From NCBI GenBank assembly GCA_951640195.1, contig OX621172.1, positions 248,001 through 312,000 of the forward strand: a stretch of 64,000 nt of DNA, written 5' to 3'. The stretch's first letter is position 1. Each line of letters begins with the position of its first letter. A model generated the notes under the pieces. That model was given only the letters and a program-made list of their open reading frames with translations. It was not told the DNA's origin and did not search any database. The translations under genes and the position numbers were made by a program. Positions 25,201-35,214 of this stretch are shown piece by piece. Source of the stretch: Porpolomopsis calyptriformis (Eukaryota > Basidiomycota > Agaricomycetes > Agaricales > Hygrophoraceae).

Positions 25201-26116
25201 GTCCACTCACTGGCGGGGAGTTCGTTAGTAACACAGCCTATGACATCTCATGGCTCACGATCTGGAGGTAATGACTCTGGCGTCATTATATTAAGGCTTG
25301 AGACGGATGTTCGGATGTTTTCCTCTTGGGTCACTTGAAAACCATTTTGCCTGAGTTCCTATATAGGCCGTCTTCCAGAATGTGAATACACTCAAAAATG
25401 CCGAACATACATTCAGAATGTAGTTTTGGATCATGACAACTTGCCGAAGAATTTCACGTATCTCCACCGTAGCATCATCAGCTCTCTCTTGCATGCGTTG
25501 AAAATCGCTCTGCAAACGAGCTAGTTCCATCATCACGTGTACCTGCAAAGCCGCTGGCGTAAGGGGTGACAAGCCTACAATGAAAGAAAAAATACTTGCG
25601 CTGAATCTTTGCGCGCATGTGTCAATCTCACGATGGAACGTGATAATATCCGCAGTGATTGTGGAAAGTTGATAACAGGTCCGAAGCAGGCCCCAGGTTT
25701 CCCACTGTGTTACGCGAAAGCGAATTCGCTCGATGGTCCTGATGATGATCGATGAGTATATCTACTCCGCTATCGTCAGACTATAAGAAATTCAGATACT
25801 GACGCTTCAACTTCACCCCTCAATTCGTTGGCCCTACTTCCCGTTATACCATCTGAACTGTCTCGTAGGGTCAACAGTAAATTTACACATCGGTTTCCCA
25901 GGTATTGACACTCGCTCTGTGTTGGGGTCAGCCCAAACGCCCGCTAACAGACGGAGCGCATACACGGCAAACGTGAAGTCTCTCAGCTGTGTTGCAGATA
26001 GTAAAGGCTAATACGAGGCAAGTCAAGGACGATTTTTGAACGAGTGAAAGGTTCGCACCCGATTCTATCACGGCCCGAAGGCCGAGCACTGCAAAACCAG
26101 TGATATCAGCGGCCAT
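22276..26116 (-). CDS. Fusion protein: MLKL-like helical bundle, degenerate kinase, RasGEF_N and RasGEF
   Basis: Fifteen exons, 5' to 3': 26116-26015, 25943-25804, 25738-25411, 25358-25259, 25209-25141, 25088-25069, 25015-24980, 24921-24826, 24778-24685, 24631-24582, 24526-24455, 24398-23482, 23431-23278, 23231-22944, 22872-22276; 1020 residues, every phase consistent. Residues 1-220: helical bundle (SECQYLGNRCVNLLLTLRD, then IERIRFRVTQWETWGLL and HREIDTCAQRF). Residues 223-368: kinase N-lobe and loop, probably inactive: VAIK is VALRC, HRDxxxxN is RRDLRSAH, DFG is NFG; the C-lobe is mostly absent. Residues 580-740: RasGEF_N (SATVEGLMRRL, YREIFFLTYFGFTT). Residues 750-1000: Cdc25-type RasGEF (ALTILEGEMYNRLLPADYI, FVNTAARCHELNNFASLAA, then LKAAIEGTSPIR). 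It should promote GDP release from a Ras-like GTPase, controlled by bundle and pseudokinase. Unsure points: end of exon 1, and a possible extra 42-nt in-frame intron near 25560-25600. Confidence 0.85.
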
Positions 26117-26491
26117 GTTGGGGAATTACAGCAGAAGAGAAGGGAAGAGGGATGGTAGATGAGAAAGTTGGAGTGTGGCTTAAAATAATTCTCTTTCAGC
26201 AAGCTTTGATCAAAAGAAAGCTCGGGGCAAGTAAAGATTGCCGCTGGGGGCGTCAAAGTGAAAATCCCCTACTGAAATGAGTGCGTAATAGTGTGGAGGT
26301 AAGGGTAGCGGAACAGAGCCTAGAAATAGCTTAAGGGAGAAACAACAGAACACGAATCCCAGAAAATCATTGCTTATGCGGTCGAAGGCGACATGGGAAG
26401 CAGGATTGAGGCGTGTGATTGGGACCGCAAAAGGTAGGAGCGATCCAAAGGGAGGCAACGGACACAATGGCGTCATCTGTATGACCCAGGC

Positions 26492-27320
26492 TCAAAACTT
26501 TGAGCTGATAAAGTCCAAAGATAGTTGAGGATGCTCGTGCCTTGGAGTTCCGGCAAAGCCGTCATCCACAGCGTCGTCATTTATAGAATGCAGAGGCTTG
26601 CAGATGAGATAGGCAGTTGATGACGATCCTCGGCAACATGAGATACTGCAGGCTGTCAGGATCATCACCATTGGCAGGGTGGGGTAGGCAGGAAGGAACG
26701 AGACAAAAATTGAGAGCGGACGAAAATCAATTCCAAAGAAGCTAGTGTCAACCCAAAAACGAGCATGGTGGTTGGAGGGAATCTGTGTCGTCCGTCAAAA
26801 CTGGTTCATGCAGTACGGCTCTAGAGTCCACGTCGAAATCACCACAAAGAAATCGGATTGGTGAGTGAATGATCCAGTGGTTGACAAGGCCGACAGGGTG
26901 CACGCATACTCTTGCCCCAAAAACAGCATTGCCTCTGAATGTCTTTTTAAAGAGTGGGCACGGTCGACCGCCGTGGTGCTCGGAGATTGTTTGGACATCT
27001 TGGGAATGGAGAAGAGTAGAAGATGAAGCATACTGTCAAACAAAGACGAACCAGTCACACAAAAGATAAAAAAGTTAGGATGAGACCCTTCTCGAGGAGG
27101 GGGAACAAGACGTACGTGCAAAGTCCGTCAGCCCTCAGTCTGCAACATTAAATATTTGATCGAAGCTACATGGCTGATCTCAGGATACAGCGTCCCCATC
27201 CGACAAGGCTTTGACACGCACAGGTTTGGCCAGAATGATGGTCACCTATCAAAGCCTGCGGTGAGAATGGGACGCTGTTGATCATAACCGGGGATTGAGA
27301 GCGTCAAACGAAAAGTAACC
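26492..27320. repeat. Segmental direct duplication, copy 1
   Basis: About 830 nt, clearly homologous over its length to 29475-30282 in the same orientation, with scattered substitutions and small indels (for example the 26695-26705 region and 27119-27135). It begins near TCAAAACTTTGAGCTG and fades around 27320, just before the PXMP4 start at 27352, so it supplies that gene's proximal promoter. Open frames in either strand are broken differently in the two copies; I recognise no domain. Confidence 0.9.
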
Positions 27321-27351
27321 ATGTGATTCCGACCACTCTATAGCGTTCTCC

Positions 27352-28080
27352 ATGTCCATCATTGACAAAATCATCACCAACCCTGCCTATCACGATTACC
27401 TCGCCATCCTCAAGGGTGCACGAAATGGCCTTGTCTATGGTGCCAAAGTCCGGTTTCCTCATGCTCTCGTAATGGCCATCCTGTTTGGCCAAGGAGAGTA
27501 AGTACGGACACGTCCATTGGAAACATCGTTGCTAATCAAGCAAGACAGTTGGTTGTCCCGCTGTCGATTCATATTCAATGGCACCAAGCAACATGGACTG
27601 AATTTAGCCAAATATGTTGCGTTATATAAGACCCTTTTGTGGATCCAGAAGAAGGTGAATGGAGGAAAAGAGAGAAATGCAGATACTTTTTTTGCGGGAT
27701 TGCTGGGGGGATATGTCGTATTCGGTGAACGAACGCCGGTGAATGAGCAGGTACGTTTTCTTTTCAACGGGTTCGTAGGCTTTCCTAATCCACGATCATA
27801 ACAGATTGTGCTCTATATCATTTCGCGAGTTCTGGCTTCTTTCATCCCTCGCGCTGTTTCCCCGCACCAGACTGTGACGGATGACGACAGCATCAGACCC
27901 ATTCCTCCAGATTCTCGCTATTTCTCACTGTTCGCCGCTCTAACATGGGGCACGGTTATGTGGCTATTCAGGCATAGACGACACACCATTCAGTGGGGCA
28001 TGTTCAATTCTATGACATACTTGTACCTCGATTCCGAGTCGTGGAGAGATTTAAAAACCCTGTTATGGCACAATAGATGA
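27352..28080 (+). CDS. PXMP4: Peroxisomal membrane protein 4 (PXMP4/PMP24), Tim17/22/23 superfamily
   Basis: Three exons: 27352-27497, 27549-27750, 27805-28080; 207 residues, close to the 212 of human PXMP4. Conserved segments include AILKGARNGLVYGAKVRFPH, ALVMAILFGQG, LNLAKYVALYKTL, FFAGLLGGYVVFGE, VNEQIVLYIISRVLASF, LTWGTVMWLFRHRRHTIQ and MTYLYLDSESW. It is a multi-pass protein of the peroxisomal membrane with unknown transport role. The gene lies between the two copies of the duplication and its 3' end is 22 bp from the RPN6 remnant on the opposite strand. Confidence 0.92.
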
Positions 28081-28102
28081 GGGCGGCCATGTTCTAGAGG
28101 AG

Positions 28103-29466
28103 CTAATTGTATAGAGCCGCCAGATGAGAGCGGATGGTTGGGTCCGTCGAGAGTTCTAGAAAATTAGATGCAGATGTCAAAAAAGCCACCAAAAGTACGT
28201 GCCTTTTTGATAATCCCGCAGCGAGATTCCGATTCCGATGCGCGCGTGCGATGGCACGCATGCTCTCCACCTCACGTCTTCCGCGACTACGCAAGCCAGG
28301 TTGAAGGAATCGATGTCTCCCTCACACAAAAGGAATGTGATACGCTGTGGGCATACTTGAGGACCAGTTTGATCGACAACAATGAGGTCACATCTTCGGG
28401 GGATGAACGTACCAAGTTCAACATGACCTTGCACAGCAACATGTATTTGAGGGCATTTAGAGCGCCTGGGTCATCTTGAGAGCCAAGATTCTCGAATGTT
28501 TCGAAGAAATGTGAGTATGCGGTCGCGTAATCCTTGGCTTCTGCGTGAAGAATGCCAGATTGGAGGTCGAGGGCTGCTTGAAGGTATGGGGGATAGTAAA
28601 TCGCGTTTGCAGCGGTGCGCGAAGATGTGAGAGCAGCCTGCGAAAGGATCCGGTGTGCACGGAGTGTAGAAGCAGAAGAAATTCATATACTTTCGATTTC
28701 GCGAGATTTCCAATGCCGCGGTAACTTCACTCTCAAGGAGGTGTACTTCCGTGAGAATCAGCTTGTCGTCTAGGCGCTTTAATTCGGTCAAAAGGTTGTC
28801 AATGAGAGCTATCGCAGGTTTGTACTGCAAAGTTTCGAGTTGGCTGATGAAGGGTGAGGGGGTGGATTTGTCGCTTTTAGCCTGATGTGAGATGACAAGA
28901 GCTCACAGCCAGACCAATCGGATTTCCAAACTGTGCTTCAAGAATATCCGCTTCTCGCGTTTCGCCCACTCAATGTTATCAGTGAGGACAGCCATTTGAA
29001 TTTGATGACTGTTTGGGATGGGAGCGAAAAAGTCGAGGAGAGTTCGGACTGTTGGAATGCGTGGGTGAGTGGCGACCAGAAACTGGAAAACATCAATGAA
29101 ACAAGGATGATCGTTCAACTCACTCATTTTGGCAGTCTTGGCCTTCGCAGTGGACGACATGAACGATCGAGAGAGAGGGTAATGACTTCGGAAAGTCCTT
29201 GTGCGTCTCTGAAAACAAACAGCTTCAGAATTATCACACGAGTTGAATACTTTGGAGACCTTTGATCCCCGTAGAGTTCTCCGAGCTTGATTAAAGCCAA
29301 CTCTTTGTCTCGCAAAATCTGTGCTTGTTCTTCATTCTGATCTGCGCCGACGTTTGATGTTGAAGCTGTTCACGATACAATCGTTAGGATACTATCCGCG
29401 GTATTGCTTAGAATATCTTTGTAAAGTCGAATGGCACGCTGTGGATTTTCAGCAGCACTTGATTCT
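28103..29466 (-). pseudogene. RPN6: Decayed, truncated copy of proteasome lid subunit RPN6 (PSMD11)
   Basis: Reads of RPN6 in order: SSAAENPQRAIRLYKDILSN, LALIKLGELYGDQR, DAQGLSEVITLS, FMSSTAKAKTAK, VRTLLDFFAPIPNSHQIQ, VLTDNIEWAKREKRIFLKH, YKPAIALIDNLLTELKRLDD, LILTEVHLLES, VESMRAIARAH and ELSTDPTIRSHLAALY. Breaks: the first ~50 residues are missing, with the copy ending where duplication copy 2 begins (about 29466-29475); a 2-nt TC insertion near 29177 shifts frame after VITLS; one T is missing near 28721 after LLESEV; the segment around 28270 carries an insertion; a stop follows LAALYN and the PCI/winged-helix C-terminus is absent. Rpn6 is essential, so an intact copy should exist elsewhere. 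Exon-intron structure is still visible, so this came from a DNA copy, not a retrocopy. Confidence 0.85.
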
Positions 29467-29474
29467 ACCCATGG

Positions 29475-30282
29475 TCAAAACTTCGAGCTGATAAAGTCCA
29501 AAGATAGTTGGGGATGCTCGTGTCTTGGAGTTCCGGCAATGCTGTCATCCACAGCGTCGTCATTTATAGAATGCAGAGGCTTGCAGATGAGATAGGCAGT
29601 TGATGACGATCCTCGGCAACATGAGATACTGCAGGCTGCCAGGATCATCACCATTGGCAGGTAGGAAGGAACGAGACAAAAATTGAGAGCGGACGCAAAT
29701 CAATTCCAAAGAAGCTAGTGTCAACCCAAAAACGAGGGTGAAGAGCATGGTGGTTGGGGGAATCTGTGTCGTCCGTCAAAACTGGTTCATGCAGTAGAGT
29801 TCACGTCGAAATCACCACAAAGAGATCGGATTGGTGAGGGAATGCTCCAGTGGTTGACAAGGCCGACAGGGTGCACGCATACTCTTACTCCCAAAACAGC
29901 ATTGCCTCTGAATGTGTATTTAAAGAGTGGGCACGGTTGACCGCCGTGGTGCTCGGAGATTGTTTGGACATCTTGGGAATGGAGAAGATGCACAACATAC
30001 TGTCAAGCAAAGACGAACCAGTCACACAAAACATAAAGTTAGGATGAGACTCTTCTCGAGGGGGGAGAACAAGACTTACGTGCAAAGTCTGCAGCGTTAA
30101 ATATTTGATCAAAGCTACATGGCTGATCTCAGAATACAGCATCCCCATCCGACAAGGCTTTGACACGCACAGGTTTGGCCAGAATGATGGTTACCTATCA
30201 AAGCCTGCAGTGACCCTGTTGATAATAACCGGGGATAGCTTTATTTTGGCAGGATCGGCGTCAACACTGAAAAGCAACCACC
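29475..30282. repeat. Segmental direct duplication, copy 2
   Basis: About 810 nt, same orientation as copy 1 (26492-27320). Its start coincides with the break in the RPN6 remnant. It contains a short frame with a signal-peptide-like start (29748 to 29560, minus) and a plus frame at 29850-30047, but neither is preserved in copy 1. No target-site duplication, long terminal repeat ends or mobile-element gene is visible. Confidence 0.9.
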
Positions 30283-30510
30283 ACACGCTCATCCAAGCTG
30301 AACGTGAGTCCCAACATTAATTTCCGTCTTGCTCAGTATCGCCGTACCCGATATCGAATGACGTGTTGCACCTTCACAGGTGCCACTGATCTGATTAGAA
30401 AACGGTGTTTTGGTCCGGAAAGCTGTATTCGCCCAATGAATCTGGTGGCCCCCACGTTCCCATTTTCCAATCGTTCAATTCGATGTCCTAGGCCCAAGCT
30501 GGCCATTCTG

Positions 30511-30575
30511 GGTCGATACGGAATCGAACCGGCCGATTACAATGGTTCCTTGATACCGAGCGCCTTCCATCGACC
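30511..30575 (-). other. tRNA-like sequence, degenerate
   Basis: On the minus strand the 65-nt segment begins GGTCGAT and ends ATCGACC, a perfect 7-bp acceptor-type pairing. Before the 3' arm it has GGTTCGATTCC, a good pol III B box / T-loop. The D arm is short and I cannot form a normal anticodon stem, so it is either a decayed tRNA gene or a tRNA-derived element. It lies about 230 bp past duplication copy 2. Confidence 0.35.
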
Positions 30576-30659
30576 GTGTCACTTGACCACACAGCGTCTA
30601 TAGCTTAACGGCTCCCACACTCTTCTCCCACCACCACGTCCCTATCCCCCGCTCTCCAA

Positions 30660-31193
30660 ATGTCTTTCTACACACCCACTGTCGTGCCCTCTATGATGCC
30701 CTCCATGGTGCCCTCCATGGCACCCTCCATGATTCACAGCCATATGGGTCCCTACCTTGATGATCCCTATGGATACTCCGGATATCCCGGTTCGCTTTAC
30801 GGAGGCTCACTCGGATCTCAGTATTACCCTTCATACGCAGGCTCCCACTACGGTGCCGACCCTGTATGTCGTCCACACACCCTCCACGCACGACTGACCC
30901 CACCTTCACTCCCATAGTACGGCTATCATGGCCACTATCGACCCTCTCGCCGCCACCGCCGCCATCATCGTCATCACCACCGTCATCACCACCACCATGA
31001 CCGGACCATCGGTCAACGTATAATGAATTTTTTTGGGTTCCACGATCCATATTCCTATGGTTCATACGGGAATCCTTACTACGATTCTTATCACGGTACG
31101 GGTTGTTTCGGCGGGTTTCCAAGACCTCGGTTCCTTAATTCACGTACAGGGAGGGAAGTGGACAGGTGGGGAAGACCGGTGTACACCATGTAA
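30660..31193 (+). CDS. Small Tyr/Gly- and His-rich protein
   Basis: Three exons: 30660-30863, 30918-31095, 31150-31193; 141 residues. The N-terminus repeats MPSM/VPSM/APSM, followed by a Tyr/Gly/Ser segment. Exon 2 encodes a His/Arg block with many consecutive His. The C-terminus reads GREVDRWGRPVYTM, a short ending I recall from other Agaricomycete small proteins. The second intron (31096-31149) is 54 nt, in frame and stop-free, so its retention would simply add 18 residues. No known domain. Metal binding by the His block is only a guess. Confidence 0.65.
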
Positions 31194-31702
31194 ATTCGTC
31201 TTGGACACTCTTTTCATGGCGGTTATTTATGGTACTTCACGAAAGTACGTAAACACGCCTGCGTTTTCTCTCCTGCTGCTGGGCTCACACGTAAAACACC
31301 TCGATTAGCCACGACGCACGACCGATCTTAACATATGCAACCAACTAATTCTGCCAGGGCACACCCCTTTGGCATGGCTGAAACTCTGAGTGCCGGCTCA
31401 AGCGGAGTTTTTGGGGCCGACGATATGATGGAATACTGGCGGCGCGTGCAATTCCCAAGACGAGGAGATTCCAGTTGTAAATTTGAAGGAAAATTAAAAT
31501 ATTCTGTACTTATATCACGTGACAACCAGCAACTTTTTCTCGAAAAAAAACCACCAAAAAAAATGGCAGGTGTCTCCTCTCGAAGGACTTTTGAGTGGAT
31601 TTTATTGAAGATATCTACCCCCCCCACAGAGACTTATCCTCCTACGAGGTCAAAATCTCAGAAAGATCCTCATAACTTAGCTGACCGTCTGTCGATCTAA
31701 AG
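31194..31702. other. Region expected to hold the first exon of eIF3i; not resolved
   Basis: The eIF3i model needs a short first exon ending one base into a Gly codon. No ATG-initiated exon here gives the expected MRPI(L/I)LKG start. Nearest matches are CGACCGATCTTA near 31319 (Arg-Pro-Ile-Leu, but no ATG before it) and ATTTTATTGAAG near 31597 (Ile-Leu-Leu-Lys, lacking a GT donor). The 31335-31700 open frame is otherwise uninformative. Confidence 0.5.
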
Positions 31703-32949
31703 GTCATGAGCGTCCCTTGACGCAGATTAAATTCAACGCAGAGGGTGATCTGCTATTCACTTGCTCAAAAGACCATCCCATCAGCGTTTGGTTCTCACAT
31801 AACGGCGAACGACTCGGGACGTATGATGGGAACAACGGATCGGTCTGGACGGTCGATGTTGACTGTGAGTGCCGCGTGAGCGTGAAGCGTTTTTGCATTC
31901 TGAGACGGGTCGTACCAGGGGAATCGAGATTTATGGTGTCCGGCTCGGCGGATAACACGCTGCGGTTGTGGTCAGTGCAGACGGGGACGTGTCTCTACAC
32001 GTGGGAGTTCCCAACGGCTGTGAAGAGGGTGGCGTTTAGCAAGGACGGGAGACAGGTGGTTTGTATCACTGAGCAGCGGATGGGGTTTCAGTGTGCGATT
32101 CGGGTTTTTAATCTCAATAGGGACGGTGACGGAACGAATCGTGAGTTTTTTTCCCTTGACGCTTGTTTTTTTTTTGTTTTTTTGAGCGAGGGTTAGAGTC
32201 GGAGGAACCGGTGCATATGTTTAATCCTGTCGGATCGAAAGCGACCGTGTGCGCGTTCACTCGGACGCCTGGTATCATTGTCACCGGACACGAGTCTGGG
32301 AAAGTAGCGCTTTTTGACGTCAAGACCGGGGACGAGGTGTTGAACAACGAACGGGCGCATATGGATGTTGTTACCGATCTTCAAATGAGCCTTGACCAGA
32401 CGTATTTCGTTACCAGCAGCAGAGACAAAACTGCCAGGGTATGTTCCTCTCTTCTTTTGCATTGTGATTCTGACGATAAGGTGAACAGTTGCACGAAACA
32501 AAGACCCTTACGGTTCTGAAGACGTATTCTACAGAAACACAATTGAACAGTGCGGCAATAGCTCCTACTCGGCCCTACGTCAGTCTTTTCCCTTTAATTT
32601 GCACACGTCGATGAAATGTATTGTTACAGGTGCTATTAGGAGGTGGACAGGAAGCTTCGAGAGTCACGACGACTTCACTACGTCAAGGCAAATTCGAAAC
32701 CCAATTCTGGCACAAGGTATTCGAAGAGGAGGTGGGCAGGGTTAAAGGCCACTTTGGTCCTATCCACACGTCCGTTTCGTCTTGTTTTCTCCGAAGTCGG
32801 CATTGACCGATGTGATATCCAGGATTGCGGTCCATCCTTCAGGGACGGCGTACGCTTCAGGAGGAGAAGATGGATATGTACGAGTGCATCACTTTGACGA
32901 GAGTTATTTCAAGACAAAGTTGTACGGTGACCTCGAGATTGAGGATTGA
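31703..32949 (+). CDS. TIF34: Translation initiation factor eIF3 subunit i (TIF34), first exon unresolved
   Basis: Exons <31703-31864, 31919-32140, 32197-32438, 32489-32578, 32630-32769, 32823-32949; phases consistent. A seven-bladed WD40 propeller is read in order: [131 protein letters not shown] and [18 protein letters not shown]. These are specific to eIF3i. It is part of the eIF3 complex that loads mRNA on the 40S subunit. The body is intact. Only the first 7 or so residues lack a clear exon. Confidence 0.9.
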
Positions 32950-33101
32950 CAAATAAAAATAAAAATATTTTCTTGTATGTCGTTGGCGGAGATTTTGTCG
33001 GAATTGTGCCTGACCCGAGTCTGCCACACTCGAACAAAAGAGAACAAGGGTCTGGTCACCGTTAATTCAGACCGACGCTCGTTCCTTGGTAGCTGGCGTC
33101 C

Positions 33102-34491
33102 ATGATTCTCTTCTTTCTTTCACTCTGGATACCCTCACTCGCCTTTGGCCACGACGAGCGGTCGCGCGGAGACCATGTGTTCTCCAAGAAATCGCTAGAC
33201 TCCTGGAAACGCGCCGCGACGAGGAACGTACCGGCCATTGGCTACTACAATCCTTATAGCAGCGGGGGCAGCATGTTGACCGTACGTACTCCTTATCGAA
33301 CGCGCGCCTGACGGCCTGTGTCATGAAACGGTTTTTTTATAGCAATTGCCTGGAAATGGCTTAGGAGAGCCCATAAACGCCATCTTGTCTGGGAACTCTG
33401 ACGCAGCCGTTCTCGTCGATGCAGAGACGGATGGAGGTCTAAGAAATTACTTCTTGTGCGTGTACTCCCCCCCGGCGTGTTGCCCGTTCCATCTTGTTCA
33501 CGGGGCGGCGCTTCAGATCGTTTGGGTTCGCGAGTGAATGTCTCGGACAACACGCTGGTGCCGATCAGGCTGCCAACCTCGGGGATGGTAACGGATTTCG
33601 TGCGTATTCGATTACGTACCAGAAGGTATTTTCTTTTGACTTTTTATCCTTTTTAGTGAATGAAACCGCCGTCATTCGCTTGGATTATACCGACCCCGAA
33701 GTGGGTACTTGCAAAGAGACTATCGAAGGTGGAAATCACTTCCGATATTGGGTGCAGGATGGCTCTCAGGGAAATAGGTGCGCGCAAGCGCACGAATGAA
33801 TCCTTTCCATTCGAATAATAACTTGATATAGTGGGGCAGTATTTATGGCTGTCTCTTATGAGATGCCTATCGCACGTACGTTCCGTTCCTCTCCCAAAAT
33901 CGCACATTCTGAATAGTGGCTGAGCAAGTCGTGTGAATAGAAAAACATAATATCGTTCCCAACGGGCGAGTGACACATTCTTTTCCCCCGTGGACATTTT
34001 CCCCTCACATTTCTAACATGAGACCGATAGATATAATTTCGGAAGGTACTGCAGATATATCCTTCTCTCAGCTTAATGATTTATCACGCGACAGGGATTG
34101 GCTAGTCGGGAACGTCACCAACCAAGCTATACCCACGTTCTCACTGGCCAACGGCTCCACGTTCAGCGGCTCGACAGCGTTTGGCGGATACACTTACATG
34201 ACCAGCGTGCTCTACACCTCTGGCTTGCTTCAGAACACGAGCGTCGGGATCAACCATGCCGATACTGTCCCGATCAACGGCATGAATGCTATCGATGGCT
34301 TGGTCGTCGTTTTGGACGCCAAGATCACAGGGCAGCCCCCTCCGCCGCCAAAGCACTCGTGAGTTTGTCCATTTGATTGGTCACATACCACCATGTTGAT
34401 TGTTCATAGTTCTGGGTGGAGGTCGTCGCCGGCCGTCCTCGATTTATTGCCATCTATTATCTTAGCACTGATCGTTCAGTTTTCTTTGTAG
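33102..34491 (+). CDS. Secreted, probably GPI-anchored protein of unknown function
   Basis: Seven exons: 33102-33281, 33343-33455, 33517-33777, 33832-33875, 33941-33969, 34072-34358, 34410-34491; 331 residues. Signal peptide MILFFLSLWIPSLAFG. Conserved-looking segments: GFASECLGQHAGADQAANLG, TIEGGNHFRYWVQDG, AVFMAVSYEMPIA, NIVPNGR, then DRDWLVGN and GINHADTVPINGMNAIDGL. The C-terminus is a hydrophobic tail (LDLLPSIILALIVQFSL) after a Pro-rich spacer, as for GPI anchoring. I recall such proteins as a lineage-specific secreted family in Agaricomycetes. The 33970-34071 intron is the least certain (102 nt, weak donor GTGACA). Confidence 0.75.
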
Positions 34492-34699
34492 TTTAGGAAT
34501 GGATTATGCTTTCGATATTACATATAGACATCGAAATGGTCTGATTATTGGCCAGAGATATAAATACCAAACGGCTTTAAGTAAGACACGTGTGCCCATT
34601 ATCAGCACGCCTATAAAAGCTCCTCGGCTACATGATGATTGAGATCCCCCCTCTCCACCCTCCTATCTTGAGTTCAAATCCAGTGTTTTTTTGACAACG

Positions 34700-35214
34700 A
34701 TGTCTCCTCCTTCGCAACATACCACCGCCCAGCCCCAAGCGTCCAATGAGATGGGTCCGTCTCTTTCCCTCCACTCCTCGGCCATGCTTATTTCCTCTTA
34801 TGGTATTTCGAATAGATGTCACCAACACAGCTGCTGGTTGCGGCAGACAAGAATGCCAGAAGAAGAAAGCGGCCCGCATTCGCGGTGGCGGACCTGCCAG
34901 GGTGAGGAGGCTATGCGCATAGCCTTTCCTTGGCCTCGTGCTCGGCCGCTATCAAACGGCGCTGATGTCTTTCTTTTTTCCCCCAAACAGGACTGTTTCC
35001 TCGCCGCCGTCGAGTGTTTCCTTTGCTTTGGTGAGTCTCTCGCTCGTTTGTTTAACGCGCCCCCCCCCGCTGACTCCGTTGATAGAGATGTGCAAGGTTC
35101 GAGTATCTTTCTCGTACACTCCACAGAGATGAATTGATGTCCTTCCTTTAGGTGTGTTGCGAGTGCTGCGCCGACATACTTTGCTACCCTTGCGAGTGGT
35201 GCTGCAGCGACTAA
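34700..35214 (+). CDS. Small cysteine-rich (CYSTM-like) protein
   Basis: Five exons: 34700-34754, 34816-34901, 34991-35030, 35086-35096, 35152-35214; 84 residues. The C-terminal 40 residues read DCFLAAVECFLCF, EMCKVCCECCADILCYPCEW and CCSD, which fits a tail-anchored Cys-rich module as in CYSTM proteins. The basic middle (GRQECQKKKAARIRGGG) precedes it. Exon 4 is only 11 nt (coding for the CK of EMCK). CYSTM-type proteins are linked to stress tolerance at membranes; this role is not shown here. Confidence 0.72.

Noticed and set aside
26492..30282. LTR retrotransposon with 0.8-kb terminal repeats
   Set aside because: Repeat ends lack TG...CA, there is no primer-binding site or polypurine tract, and the interior holds PXMP4 and an RPN6 remnant rather than gag-pol.
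31335..31700. Open frame as the N-terminus of eIF3i
   Set aside because: It does not join in phase to the 31703 acceptor and shows no similarity to the eIF3i start.
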